From contig JADJJZ010000029.1 in assembly GCA_016706255.1 (NCBI GenBank), positions 558,001-622,000 of the forward strand: a DNA stretch of 64,000 bases, given 5' to 3'. Position 1 is the first letter of the stretch. Each line of letters starts with the position of its first letter. This DNA is from Bacteroidota bacterium (GTDB lineage: Bacteria > Bacteroidota > Bacteroidia > Chitinophagales > BACL12). The translations under genes and the position numbers were made by a program. Below the pieces are notes generated by a model. It did not search any database. It had not been told where the DNA came from and was given only the letters and a program-made list of their open reading frames with translations. This document shows, in pieces, positions 26,675-37,902 of the stretch.

Positions 26675-28312
26675 TTACGCTGCTTTTTTCACACGTTTTA
26701 AATCCAGCATATTTAATGGATTGGGATCCATACCGCTGACATCTTTTTGCACAAAACGATATACTTCATCATAAAATAACGGAATTACCGGTGCATCCTG
26801 CATCATTAAACTATCCATGGTGTAGTATAAATTTTTTCGGATGGTTTCATCACTTTCGGCAACGGCAACCATATATAAACTATCAAATACGGGATTATGG
26901 TAACGGGTATAATTTGGTGGTGCTTCACTCCCGCCGTAAAATACGGTTAGATAATTTTCTGCATCGGCATAATCGGCAATCCAACTGCTACGAAACATTA
27001 CAGTTGTTGCATTTAATCGCATCTCCCGCAATAAACGTGAATCTACCGTTTCAATTTTTACGGCAATACCGATATCTTCTAATTTATCTTTAATATAAAC
27101 TGCGATATCCTGATATTGTTCTACGGTATGAAAAGTAATTTCGGGTAAACCCACACCATTCTCAAAGCCGGCAGCAGCAAGCAATTGCAGGGCAGTATCC
27201 GGATTATATACATAACCATAAGGTTGCACCGAATCAGCGCGTTGTGGTAATAAACTGGGTGGAATAATACCTCCCGTTGCCGCAATACCACGATTATTTT
27301 TTAAAAATAATAACATTTCATTTTTATCGAAACCGTAATTAATTGCTTTGCGTACTTCAACAAATGAGAGCGGACTTTCTTTTACAATTTGTAGTGAAGT
27401 ATCCATTAAAATAGCAATGTATTCAACATTTAAATAAGGGCCTTTCAGCAATTTTATTTTATCGCTATATTTTGGTTGCAGATTGCCATCTTTAGTTAGA
27501 ATATTATCTTTTAGCGCTGCATCAATATCACTCACAAAATCTAATTCTCCACTTAAAAATTTTAAAAATTCTGTTGATTTATTCGTATTAAACTGAATAT
27601 TTACAGCATCGAGATATGGTAGTTGAACACCTTGTGCATCTTTTTCAAAATAGTGTTCGAATTTATGTAAAATGAGCAGTTCACCTTCCTCCCATTGCAC
27701 AAATTTAAACGGGCCTGTTCCAACAGGATGACTTCTGAAATCTTTACCGTATTTTTCAATGGCTTCTTTAGGAACGATGGAACAATATTGAATACTCAAT
27801 CGCTGTAAAAATGGTGCAAATGGTTCTTGTAATTTAACTTCTACCGTACTATCGTTTAGTGCATAAAATGCATTTACACTATCCACAATATGCTGAAAAA
27901 CCCAATTACCACGGGCAGCAGTTGCAGGGTCGATTAATCGGTAAAAAGAATACACAACATCATCAGCAATTAATTTTCGTCCTTTCCCGTTTGGAAAACA
28001 CGCATCATCGTGAAAATACACATCGTTGCGCAAATGAAAAGTATATGTTTTTCTGTCGTCGGAAATTTCCCATTTTTCAGCAATGCAGGGCACCACATTG
28101 AGGCCGGAATCCAATTGCACCAAGCCATTGAACAATTGATTTACACTCCAGGTATTGGACTGGTCGCTTGCAAAAGCCGGGTCGAGCGAGGTTAAGGGGA
28201 TAGATAAATTTAAACGGAAAATGGATTTATCATTATTTGGTTTTTCCTTATTACAGGAAACAAATAACAGGATAATAAGCAGTGCAGCTACAGAAAAATG
28301 TTTCAATTGCAT
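26675..28312 (-). CDS. ABC transporter substrate-binding lipoprotein, peptide family 5
   Basis: The start is the ATG at 28312, which gives MQLKHFSVAALLIILLFVSC, a lipoprotein signal with the lipid-bearing Cys at residue 22; a longer frame to 28363 would bury this. The mature 524-residue part is an SBP_bac_5 domain: LDPAFASDQSNTWSVNQLFN at the start, the KTYTFHLRNDVYFHD motif typical of oligopeptide- and nickel-binding proteins, PVGTGPFKF, and RKAINYGFDK. It should deliver peptides or similar solutes to an OppBCDF-like permease, but none is in the window. Bacteroidota members are often orphan. Confidence 0.9.
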   Translation of the reverse strand: MQLKHFSVAALLIILLFVSCNKEKPNNDKSIFRLNLSIPLTSLDPAFASDQSNTWSVNQLFNGLVQLDSGLNVVPCIAEKWEISDDRKTYTFHLRNDVYFHDDACFPNGKGRKLIADDVVYSFYRLIDPATAARGNWVFQHIVDSVNAFYALNDSTVEVKLQEPFAPFLQRLSIQYCSIVPKEAIEKYGKDFRSHPVGTGPFKFVQWEEGELLILHKFEHYFEKDAQGVQLPYLDAVNIQFNTNKSTEFLKFLSGELDFVSDIDAALKDNILTKDGNLQPKYSDKIKLLKGPYLNVEYIAILMDTSLQIVKESPLSFVEVRKAINYGFDKNEMLLFLKNNRGIAATGGIIPPSLLPQRADSVQPYGYVYNPDTALQLLAAAGFENGVGLPEITFHTVEQYQDIAVYIKDKLEDIGIAVKIETVDSRLLREMRLNATTVMFRSSWIADYADAENYLTVFYGGSEAPPNYTRYHNPVFDSLYMVAVAESDETIRKNLYYTMDSLMMQDAPVIPLFYDEVYRFVQKDVSGMDPNPLNMLDLKRVKKAA

Positions 28313-28411
28313 CAGCACAAAACTAAGAAATTTGTTCGCGCTTTTAAGCAGGGATATGCACATGTTGTAGGATATCTTTTAATTTAAAATACAGCATAAA
28401 ACCGGGCAATA

Positions 28412-28456
28412 TTAAAAATGAAATGGCATTCTATCCTTTCGGATACAATGCCATTT
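28412..28456 (-). terminator. Rho-independent terminator of the OmpA/TSP3 gene
   Basis: Arms AAATGGCATT and AATGCCATTT (28421-28456) enclose an inner stem TATCC/GGATA with loop TTTC. Read on the minus strand it is followed by CATTTTTAATATT, a moderate T-rich tail. Confidence 0.75.
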
Positions 28457-28475
28457 ATGAAAATCAATATGTATA

Positions 28476-29603
28476 TTATCTGAGTATCAATTCCAGTTCC
28501 ACTCTTCTGTTTTGTGAACGGCCAACTTCGGTATCGTTTGTTGAAATTGGTTTTGTTTCACCATAACCGGTTGCAGTAAGTCGTCCGGTTGAAACACCTT
28601 TGCTTAATAAATACGCTTTAACGGCATCAACTCTTTCTTGCGATAAAGTCATGTTCATATCATCGCCACCAACATTATCGGTATGACCTGATATAACAAG
28701 ATTGTAATCAGTATATTCGTTTAATATGCTCACCACTTCATCCAATAAAGGATTAGATGTTGCTTTTAATGTTGCTTTTCCTGATTCAAACTGAATACCG
28801 CGAGCAGCAAAGTTTAATCGTTTTTTCACATCTTCTTTAATAACGGGACAACCATTTGGGCTACCTTCACCTTTTGTAGTTGGACATTTATCGTTAGTAT
28901 CAATAATACCATCACCATCTGTATCGGCAGGGCAACCTTTCATATCAACTTTAACTCCTTTAGGTGTATCGGGACATTTATCATCAGAATCAATAATACC
29001 ATCATTATCGGCATCAGAACTACAACCGGTTGCGTCAACTTTTATACCTTTTTCTGTATTTGGACATTTATCATTTGCATCATCAACACCATCATTATCG
29101 GTATCGGGACAACCCTTAAACATATCTAAACCTTTCATGTTCGGACATTTATCCATGGCATCCTGAATACCATCACCATCGCTGTCGGGGCAACCCTGAA
29201 ACCTTGCTAAACCGGGCACTTCGGGGCATGCGTCATCTTTATCGGCAATATCATCTTTATCCTGATCGGGGCAACCATTTAATTTTGCCAAACCCGGAAC
29301 CATTGCACATTTATCTAAGTAATCGGCAATTTTATCGTTGTCGGCATCAACCGGACAACCATGTTCATCAACAATAACACCTTCAGGTGTATCGGGACAA
29401 TCATCGCGTTTATCTTTTACACCATCACCATCGGCGTCTTTGCTTAATTCATATATATCAGTTCCGGCATCTGCAATAAATAATTCATAATTGCCGCTCA
29501 CAATTATATCATTTACCAGTGCACCATTTACCTGATTAAAAGCAGTTGCGGGCAACAATAAAGTCGCCACACCCATTATTATTTTGGATATTTCAAATTT
29601 CAT
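28476..29603 (-). CDS. OmpA family protein with thrombospondin type 3 repeats
   Basis: The start is the ATG at 29603 (MKFEISKIIMG), chosen since the preceding 13 codons do not look like a signal sequence. Of about 375 residues, 1-25 are the signal peptide; about 45-255 hold seven or more calcium-binding TSP3 repeats (DxDxDGIxDxxDKCPxxxG with GCPD at the ends); about 265-375 is the OmpA domain (FESGKATLKATSNPLLDEV, ISGHTDNVGG, LSQERVDAVKAYL, TGYGETKPISTN, NRRVELEL). It lacks the N-terminal eight-strand barrel usual for the OmpF-like members, so it looks like a periplasmic linker to peptidoglycan. Confidence 0.92.
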   Translation of the reverse strand: MKFEISKIIMGVATLLLPATAFNQVNGALVNDIIVSGNYELFIADAGTDIYELSKDADGDGVKDKRDDCPDTPEGVIVDEHGCPVDADNDKIADYLDKCAMVPGLAKLNGCPDQDKDDIADKDDACPEVPGLARFQGCPDSDGDGIQDAMDKCPNMKGLDMFKGCPDTDNDGVDDANDKCPNTEKGIKVDATGCSSDADNDGIIDSDDKCPDTPKGVKVDMKGCPADTDGDGIIDTNDKCPTTKGEGSPNGCPVIKEDVKKRLNFAARGIQFESGKATLKATSNPLLDEVVSILNEYTDYNLVISGHTDNVGGDDMNMTLSQERVDAVKAYLLSKGVSTGRLTATGYGETKPISTNDTEVGRSQNRRVELELILR

Positions 29604-29940
29604 AAAATAGAATTTAATAATTAAAACATTTTCACCTTCCAAAGATGACCATTATTCAATACGAGGTGTTACACAAATATTTTTTTGTTTTGTATAATTC
29701 ACTGATGTGATAAAGTAATATGGTGTGTTGGTAGGGTTTGCAAGAGTCAAAGACCGGAGTGTTCGAGTGGGCTCTTGGCTCAATATTAAATTATTATTCC
29801 GGCATAACCTTGCGATAAATTGGAAGAAGAAATGAACATGTTTACATCAAATTTTCTTGCCTTAGCGGGTTGAAGGGTTTTATGTTTTTTTGGGGTGCAT
29901 TAAACTCCTCGGACTAAATTATAATAAAATTTATCCTACC

Positions 29941-30012
29941 CAATCGCAATTTGCCTACGGTTGTAGGGACGCATGCAAATCGTCCCTACAGCCATAGGCC
30001 AATTGCTCAATT
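29941..30012. repeat. Type 1 palindromic repeat, copy 1
   Basis: Imperfect hairpin with core TGTAGGGACG / CGTCCCTACA, inner loop CATGCAAAT, outer arms TTTGCCTACGG / CCATAGGCCAATT, and the conserved ends CAATCGCAA and TTGCTCAATTT. No type 2 partner follows it. Confidence 0.8.
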
Positions 30013-30152
30013 TATTTCCTGAACCACATTTTTCCTTTATAGTTTTACGGGTTGTGTATTTTTTTTCGGGTTTAAGCGTCATGCTCGGACATCAATGGGT
30101 CACCGGAAATTAATTTTGGATTAATTTGACCTATATAGGATTTATGTTACCC

Positions 30153-30340
30153 GATCGCAAATGGCATTGGTTTGTAGGGGCGGATTCAATTCGCCCCTAC
30201 AAACCAATGCCATTTGCTCAATTTTGTGTTTAGAAGCATAATTACACTTCAAAACACAATGTTATAAATTTCAATTTTTCTCAAAACTGTCAGCATTTAT
30301 ATTTTGTAGGGGCGAATTGCATCCGCCCATATAAAATATA
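30153..30340. repeat. Composite palindromic element (type 1 plus type 2), copy 2
   Basis: The type 1 hairpin has a perfect 26-base stem: 30157-30182 pairs with 30192-30217 around a nine-base loop GATTCAATT. Its core is GGGGCG/CGCCCC, in place of GGGACG/CGTCCC in the other copies, so both sides changed together. About 70 bases on, a diverged type 2 hairpin near 30285-30345 has arms ATTTATATTTTGTA and ATATAAAATATAAAT with a GGGGCG/CCGCCC core. Confidence 0.85.
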
Positions 30341-30590
30341 AATGATGACAAATACGGAGTGATAAATGAAAATGAATGAAATAACCCAAGCTAGGTCAAA
30401 GTTGGGTTCGTGCATCACTCATAAATTATTTTTCCAACATGAGCCTGCAATAATTTGAAAGTTGAAATAAAAATATTTGCTGCTAATTAATTAAATTTAA
30501 ATCGTTGTATGGTCGCAGGGTTTTACTGATTGTTTATTTTTTTGGGGTGTATGAACCCGGCTCGGACAACAGTATAATAGGATTTATCTT

Positions 30591-30786
30591 ACCCAATCGC
30601 AATTGGCCTGTGGATGTAGGACGCATGCAATTCGTCCCTACATCCACAGACCAATTGCTCAATTAGGTTGCAAAAGCACAATTTGAAAAAAGGGCATTTC
30701 GCAAATTGACTTTCCACTCAAAATTGTCCTGCATGTTATTTTGTAGGGACGTATTGCATGCGTCCTTACAAAATAATTTGCAGGAC
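30591..30786. repeat. Composite palindromic element (type 1 plus type 2), copy 3
   Basis: Type 1 hairpin at 30591-30665 (GCCTGTGGATGTAGG / CCCTACATCCACAG, loop with GCATGCAATT), a spacer of 60 bases, then type 2 at 30726-30786: outer GTCCTGC/GCAGGAC and inner TTATTTTGTAGGGACG / CGTCCTTACAAAATAA. The same arrangement precedes gene G and lies between genes J and K. Confidence 0.85.
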
Positions 30787-31043
30787 GCTTACGGAGCTGT
30801 TGATGACAATGATTGAAAAAATATAAATGTTTGTCCGGGATGGGGTTGCGTTTCTAAAAAAAGATTATTCTTAAAAAAGCCTGCAAAAAATTAGAACGAT
30901 GATGCACCTATCTACTGCAAATAAATTCATCATATTTCCGTGTCCCAAAGGCTTGTTTTTTTATGAGAATTTATTACAAATGGTTAAAATGTTGCTTTCA
31001 CAGTTACCTCAAAAAACATTATCTTAGCTTTAATATTATCTCC

Positions 31044-32977
31044 ATGAAGATTATAGTATTCATACTGGTGTTCACAGTTGGCTTTAATACGCTAGCACAA
31101 ATACCGGAAATCGATTGGCAAAACACTTATGGTGGGTCAAGTTGGGATATTCCCTGGGCTATTATGCAAACACCTTCAGACAGTGGATATATAGTTGCAG
31201 GAGTTACCGAATCTACAGACGGTGATATTTTAGAAAATGCAGGTATTTATGATTATTGGGTAGTTAAATTAGATAGTCTTGGTGAAATAATATGGCAAAA
31301 AACCTACGGTGGTTCTAGTATAGATGAATGTGAAGAAATTATTTCAACTGGGGATGGCGGCTATTTATTAGTTGGTTATACCTATTCAGACGATGGTGAT
31401 ATTTCATATTCGCACGGAAGTGTTGATTATTGGATTATTAAAATTAATAGTAGTGGTGAATTGGAATGGGAAAAAACTTACGGTGGGTCTAAAGGAGATT
31501 TTGGACAAAAAGCTATCATGCTGCCTTCAGGTAATTTTGTTATAATTGGCAACTCACAATCTAGCGATGGTGATATTTCAATGCACCACGAGGGTTTTGA
31601 TACACCAGAAGACATTTGGATTATCGAAATTAATTCTTTTGGTGATTTGATTTGGGAGCATAGCTATGGTTCATCAAATGTTGAAAATGCACGTGATATT
31701 ATTTTAGATATGGATGCTATGGTAGTAACTGGTTATACATATGGGGGTTCAGACGGAGATATTGAGTCCTCTGATGGTGCATCCGATTATTGGGTATTTA
31801 AAATAAATTTATTTGGGGACATTATTTGGGAGAGCACTTTTGGTGGTGATGATTATGACTATGGTGCATCAATTGGTCAATTGCAGAATGGCGAATATAT
31901 TGTTTGCGGAACAACCTCATCTACAGATGGTGATATAATTGATTTTCATGGAGGATATTCGGATGCATTTATAGTAATTATTGACAGTCTTGGAAATTTA
32001 AAAAACTCTTTTTGCTATGGTGGAAGTAATTATGACTCAAGTTATGATTTAAAGATAGTTGACGATAATAGCATTTTAATTTCTGGAACTTCCTCTTCAA
32101 TTGATGGGGACTTAACTGAAAATAATGGTGACGCTGACTTTTGGATAATTATGGTTGATAGCTCAGGTCTTATCAAATGGCAAAAATCTTTAGGTGGTAC
32201 ATTAGACGAATATGCTATTTGTTTATCACTCACCCAACAACTTAATTCTTATGCTGTGGCTGGTCGCACCCACTCTTCAGATGTAGATTTAGACTTTAAT
32301 CATGGTAATTATGATTTCTGGGTAGTTAAATTAGATATCTGTGAAAATAAATATTTCCTTGATAACGACGGCGATGGTTTTGGTGATATTACTAATGATT
32401 CAAGTGCATGTGATATACCTTTGGGATATGTGATTGATTCAACCGATTGTAATGATTCATTAAATTTTATAAATCCTTCAGTTAAAGAAATTTGCAATTA
32501 CATTGATGATAATTGTAACAGTGAAATTGATGAAGGTCTAACATTAATACTTTCATTTGAAGATTTAGACAGTGATAGTTATGGCAATGAATTAATTGAT
32601 TCTATCGCATGTGAAATTCCTCCGGTTACGTTTTATCCAACACCGACTGCAACGACACCAATCCCGACATCAACCCCGGCGCACCGGAACTCCTCAACGG
32701 CCTCGACGACGATTGCGACCAAATTGCTGATGAAGGTTTAGCAATAACAGATATTGTAAAAAATACAATAAGTATTTTCCCGAATCCGGTAAATAATACA
32801 TTATTTATTCAATCGGATGCAACACAACAAATAACAATTGTAAATCAATTAGGAGAAGAAATATTATACACAAATTTATTTATAGGTTTAAATACAATTT
32901 CGGTAGCAGATTTTGCGAGTGGTGTGTATTGGGTGAAAGTGGAAAATGGGGAGATGGTGGTTTGGGTGAAGGAGTGA
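31044..32977 (+). CDS. Paralogue A: repeat/MopE/T9SS sorting protein, frameshifted
   Basis: Starts at the ATG at 31044 (MKIIVFILVFTVGF..LAQ signal peptide); a TATCTTAG motif lies 17 bases before it. About eight repeats of roughly 50 residues fill residues 20-430, each with G-G-Y-I-V-A-G, S-x-D-G-D-I, D-Y-W-V-V-K-L-D-S and W-x-K-x-Y-G-G-S; this pattern suggests a beta-propeller. MopE-like metal-binding modules (DGDGFGD, TDCNDS, EICNYIDDNCN) follow from about 435. At 32622-32623 CCTCCGG replaces the CCTCCCGG of the other copies, so one C is missing. The frame after it stays open to the family's own stop at 32975, through DDDCDQIADEGL and the sorting domain ending GEMVVWVKE. As written, the sorting domain is lost and an unrelated tail ends at 32741. 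Confidence 0.85.
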
Positions 32978-33156
32978 GTGAGGGGCTAGATTGAAACAGC
33001 CATTGAACATCCATTGAATCAAAATTGAACAAAATTGAACGAGCCCGATAGCCGTCGGGAGAATCAAAATTGAGATTGGTTATTCGCATTAAAATTTTGA
33101 TTCAATTTTAAAATTTATAAAATTTGAAATGATGTAAACAATATTTACTCAAAATT

Positions 33157-33217
33157 GTCCTGCATGTTATTTTGTAGGGACGTATTGCATGCGTCCTTAC
33201 AAAATAAGAGGCAGGAC
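33157..33217. repeat. Type 2 palindromic repeat behind paralogue A
   Basis: Outer stem GTCCTGC/GCAGGAC, inner stem TTATTTTGTAGGGACG / CGTCCTTACAAAATAA, loop TATTGCATG. It lies 180 bases after the gene A stop in a 498-base gap. The gap also holds iterated ATTGAACAAAATTG, a small CCCGATAGCCGTCGGGA palindrome near 33042, and a stretch similar to 29750-29840. It may act as a terminator. Confidence 0.8.
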
Positions 33218-33475
33218 GCTTACGGAGCGATAATTGAAAATGATTGAAAAAACCAACCTGTCCGAGCGGGGTTCTTGCCTCAATAAAAAATTATTAATCC
33301 GGCACAACCCTGCTATAAATTGGAAGTAGAAATGAACTTGTATGCTGCGAATTAGTTTATCAAAATACTATATTTAAAAAGTGGTAAGGCCTTCAGAGTT
33401 GTATATGCTTTCGAGTGAATAATTGTAAATTTCATTTACATAAAAAAACATTACCTTAGTAGTAATATAAATTCC

Positions 33476-35616
33476 ATGAAAATTTATTTATTTATCCTCT
33501 TTGCTGTTTTAAACCTAACTGCACAGGCACAAGAACCTGAAATACAATGGCAAAAGGCATTTGGAGGGGCAGGGTACGATGATGCATATTCAATTTTCGA
33601 AACTTTAGACAATGGGTTTATTGTTAGCGGTGATACTTGGTCAAATGATGGGGATGTAACCGATTATAATGGATCAGGTGACTTTTGGATTTTAAAGTTA
33701 AGTAGCGATGGAGAAGCTGAATGGAAGGAAACATATGGTGGTAGTGGTTGGGAGGAATCCTACAAAATTATCCAAACTAGTGACTTAGGATTTTTAGCGG
33801 TAGGATTTTCCACTTCAAGCGATGGAGATTTAACACTAAACCAAGGAGATCAAGATTTTTGGATTCTAAAACTTGATGAATCAGGGGCTATTCAATGGCA
33901 AAAAACTTTAGGAGGCTCAGGTTCTGATAGGGCATACTCTGTTCAACAAACAACTGATGGAGGCTATGTGGTTGCGGGACTTTCTTCGTCATCTGATGGC
34001 GATGTTACAGGAAATCATGGCGCTGCTGATTTTTGGGTAATCAAGTTAAATATTTTTGGTGATTTGATTTGGCAAAAGTCTCTAGGAGGTACACAAAACG
34101 ATTATGCTAAATCCATTATTGAAATTCCGGGCGAGGGGTTTGTCGTAACTGGATATGTTGAGTCTAATACAGGTGATGTAACTGGAAATAATGGTGAGAG
34201 TGATTATTGGGTTGTGAAGTTATCAGAAGCTGGAGATATTATATGGCAAAAATGTTTTGGGGGTACAAATTTCGAATTTGCAAATTCATTAGCTCGAACA
34301 AGCAACAACGGATTTCTTATTCTTGGTTATACATTATCTGACAATGGTGATGTATCAGGTTTCCATGGTGGTTATTCAGATTATTGGCTAATTAATATAG
34401 ATAGTTCTGGAGCGTTACTTTGGCAAAAATGTTTTGGGGGAACCGCAACAGATCAAGGATTTTCTATTTGCTCAACCAATGATAGTTCATATATACTTAC
34501 CGGGTATTCTGGTTCAAATAATGGTGATGTCACAGGGCATCACGGTGGAGCGTTATACCCTGATTATTGGGTAATAAAAATTGATACAATAGGAAATATT
34601 GTTTGGCAAAAATCATTAGGTGGCAATTCAAGTGATGAGTCTTTTTCTGTTGTCCAAACTTCAGATACAGGTATTGCTATAGCGGGATGGGCTTTTTCTA
34701 CTGATGGTGATGTTACGGGACATCATGGTGTGGCACTAAATAGAGATTTGTGGATTGTAAAATTAGGCATGCCTTGTATTGAAAATATGTTTTATGCAGA
34801 TTTAGATGGTGATGGTTTTGGCAATATTTCATTAGATACATTAGCATGCGAAGCGCCCATTGGTTTTGTAAATGATTCCACCGATTGCAACGATTTAAAT
34901 CCCGAAATCCATCCCACATTAACAGATATTTGTAATGCCATCGATGATAATTGCAACGGATTAACCGATGAAGATGCAACATTTGTTACCTATTTCGCAG
35001 ATATTGATGGAGATACTTTTGGTGATATATTAAATGATTCAACTGCATGTAATGAATTAATCGGTTATGTGTTAGATAATAGTGATTGTAATGATTCTAA
35101 TAATGCAATCTACCCCGGCGCCACTGAAATCTGCAACTACCTCGATGATGATTGTGACGGTATTACAGATGATAATGTTACCTTCATTCAAAGTTTTATC
35201 GATGCTGATAACGACAATTTCGGCAACGCTGATTTTGATTCCATCGCATGCGAAATTCCTCCCGGTTACGTTTTATCCAACACCGACTGCAACGACACCA
35301 ATCCCGACATCTACCCCGGCGCACCGGAACTCCTCAACGGCCTCGACGACGATTGCGACCAAATTGCTGATGAAGGTTTAGCAATAACAGTTATTGTAAA
35401 AATACAATAAGTATTTTCCCGAATCCGGTAAATAATATATTATTTATTCAATCAGATGCAACACAACAAATTACAATTGTAAATCAATTAGGAGAAGAAA
35501 TATTACACACAAATTTATTTATTGGATTAAATACCATTTCGGTAGCAGATTTTGCGAGTGGTGTGTATTGGGTGAAAGCGGAGGATGGGGAGATGGTGGT
35601 TTGGGTGAAGGAGTGA
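33476..35616 (+). CDS. Paralogue B: repeat/MopE/T9SS sorting protein, frameshifted
   Basis: The start ATG at 33476 opens a signal peptide ending TAQAQ; TACCTTAG lies 17 bases upstream. The protein has about eight propeller-like repeats (WQKSLGGSGSDRAYSVQQT type) over residues 20-430. From residue 440, four MopE-like units follow (DLDGDGFGN, TDCNDLNPEIHP, DDNCNGLTDED, DDDCDGITDD). The frame breaks at 35398-35402, where the run of A has five bases and not six as in A and D; translation then stops at 35410, eight codons short of the PNPV sorting core. Without the loss the frame continues to the normal stop at 35614, ending GEMVVWVKE. It lies 26 bases before paralogue C. Confidence 0.87.
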
Positions 35617-35642
35617 GTGTGCGAAATTAAAATGAAAAAATT

Positions 35643-37876
35643 ATGTTTAAAATTCGCTCTATAAAAATATTAATGGCATTGAAAATTAATGCTCGTTTTA
35701 TTTGCATATTATTTTTTGGTTTTTCTTGTCTTTATAATAAAGCAAATGCACAAGCTACAAGTATAGAATGGTCAAATGCACTTGGCGGTCCGGGTTATGA
35801 AGATGCAACGGATGTTATTTATTCTAATGACGGAGGGTATCTGGTGGTTGCTAACTCAGGAGAAATAGGTGGTGATGTGACAGGTTTTTATGGTGGAGCA
35901 GTAGACATTTGGTTAACTAAATTAGATAGTGCGGGAAATCTTGTTTGGCAGAAAAATTATGGGGGGTCAAATATTGAAAAATCCCGTGCAGGTATTGCGA
36001 CGATAGATGGTGGATATATTATCGTAGGCTATACTGGCTCTGAAGATCATGATGTAAGTTTTAACCATGGACTCACCGATGCATGGGTTTTTAAAGTAGA
36101 TTCAATAGGAAATATAGTATGGGAAAGGTCATATGGTGGTACAAAAAGTGAGCAAGGATGGGCGATTTGTGGAACAGATGATGGGAATTTCGTATTCGTA
36201 GGATATAGCCATTCAAATAATGGTGATTTGACATCTCATTACGTTACCACGGCTACTTCAGACTTTTGGATTGTAAAAATCGACAATACAGGTAACATCA
36301 TTTGGCAAAAATCATACGGCAGTACGGAAGATGACTATGCATATGGTGTTGTGGAGCTATTCAATGGTGATATTACAGTCGGTGGAGTAACACAATGGGG
36401 AGATGGTGATGTAATAGGATTTCATGGCGGTATTGGGGTTGAAGATGGATGGGTAATTGATTTAGATTCTAATGGCGCATTGAAATGGAGTAAAGCTTAT
36501 GGTGGTACAGACTATGACGTTATATGGGATATCACTAAGGCGTCTGATTCCACAATTCACTGTGTTGGACAAGCAAAATCATTTGATGGAGATATAACAG
36601 ACCATAAAGGAACTCCGGATGATTATTATTTAGATGATTGCATGTATCTAAGGCTTGATTCTTCTGGGAATTTACTTATAGAAAAGTGCTTTGGAGGGTC
36701 AGGCAGTGATGTTGGGTTCTCATTAAGTACAACAATGGATGGGACTGTTATATTAGGAGCTAATTCATCAAGTAATGATGGAGATGTATCAGGACATCAC
36801 GGGGGTGAATATACTAGTGATTTTTGGATAGTGAAGCTGGACTCTTTTGCTAATATCGAATGGTCTGTATCGCTTGGTGGTGATACCGCAGATGCCAGTT
36901 ATTCCATCATTCAAGCACCTGATTCTGGGTATGTTACTGTTGGAATTTGTGTATCAGAAAATGGTGATGTAGTTGACCACTATCCAGGCACATTACACTG
37001 GGATTCCTGGGTGGTTAAACTCAATAAAACCTGTCCTGGAATTTTATATTATGCTGATAAGGATGGTGATGGTTACGGTGATCCAACTGATATACAAATG
37101 TTTTGCTCAGATATGGTTGGATATGTATTAAATAATTTAGACTGTAATGATAATGATGCAGAAATTAATCCTACAATAGCTGAAATATGTAACACGTTAG
37201 ACGATAATTGTAATGGTATTGTTGATGAAGGCCTAGCATTGTTTACCCTTTTCGAGATTTAGATGGTGATACTTTTGGGAATGATACTGATTTTATAACA
37301 TCGTGTCTTGAATATATTTCAGGTTTTGTTTTAGACTCAACCGATTGTAATGATACTAACGAATTTATTTTTCCGGGTGCTGAAGAACTCTGCAACTACC
37401 TCGATGATGATTGTGATGGTATTACCGATGATAATGTCACCTTCATACAAAGTTTTATTGATGCTGATAACGACAATTTCGGAAACCCTGATTTTGATTC
37501 TATCGCATGCGAAATTCCTCCCGGTTACGTTTTATCCAACACCGACTGCAACGACACGAATCCCGACATCTACCCCGGCGCACCCGAACTCCTCAACGGT
37601 CTCGACGACGATTGTGATCAAATTGCTGATGAAGGTTTAGCAATAACAGATATTGTAAAACATACAATAAGTATTTTCCCGAATCCGGTAAATAATATAT
37701 TATTTATTCAATCGGATGCAACACAACAAATTACAATTGTAAATCAATTAGGAGAAGAAATATTACAAACAAATTTATTTATTGGTTTAAATACCATTTC
37801 TGTAGCAGATTTTGCGAGTGGTGTGTATTGGGTGAAAGCGGAGGATGGGGAGATGGTGGTTTGGGTGAAGGAGTGA
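35643..37876 (+). CDS. Paralogue C: repeat/MopE/T9SS sorting protein, frameshifted and mosaic
   Basis: Starts 26 bases after B with MFKIRSIKILMALK; an internal ATG at 35673 would give a more usual signal peptide (ending KANAQ). About eight repeats and one MopE pair follow. The N-terminal repeats (for example EKSRAGIATIDGG, EDHDVSFNHGLTDAWVF) match paralogue H, while from about 36240 onward the sequence is almost identical to D. A T is missing in the run at 37249-37252 (CTTTTCGAG against CTTTTTCGAG in D), so translation stops at 37262 after residue 539. The rest of the gene, two more MopE units and the sorting domain, stays open to 37876. Confidence 0.87.
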
Positions 37877-37902
37877 GTGTGCGAAATTAAAATGAAAAAA
37901 TT

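Larger units (their letters stand above)
29604..31043. other. 1.4-kb non-coding region made largely of dispersed repeats
   Basis: No gene can be supported. The region holds three degenerate tandem units. Each has a leader of about 75 bases that includes TTTTTTTGGGGTG, CTCGGAC and GGATTTAT-ACCC, then a type 1 palindrome, and in two cases a spacer and a type 2 palindrome (each listed separately). The last 430 bases before gene A are nearly the same as those before gene G, ending with the conserved TATCTTAG motif. Confidence 0.75.

Noticed and set aside
32978..33130. Iterated ATTGAACAAAATTG tract after A, E and H as a regulatory array
   Set aside because: It is short, irregular and part of the copied 3' flank; nothing supports a function apart from shared ancestry.
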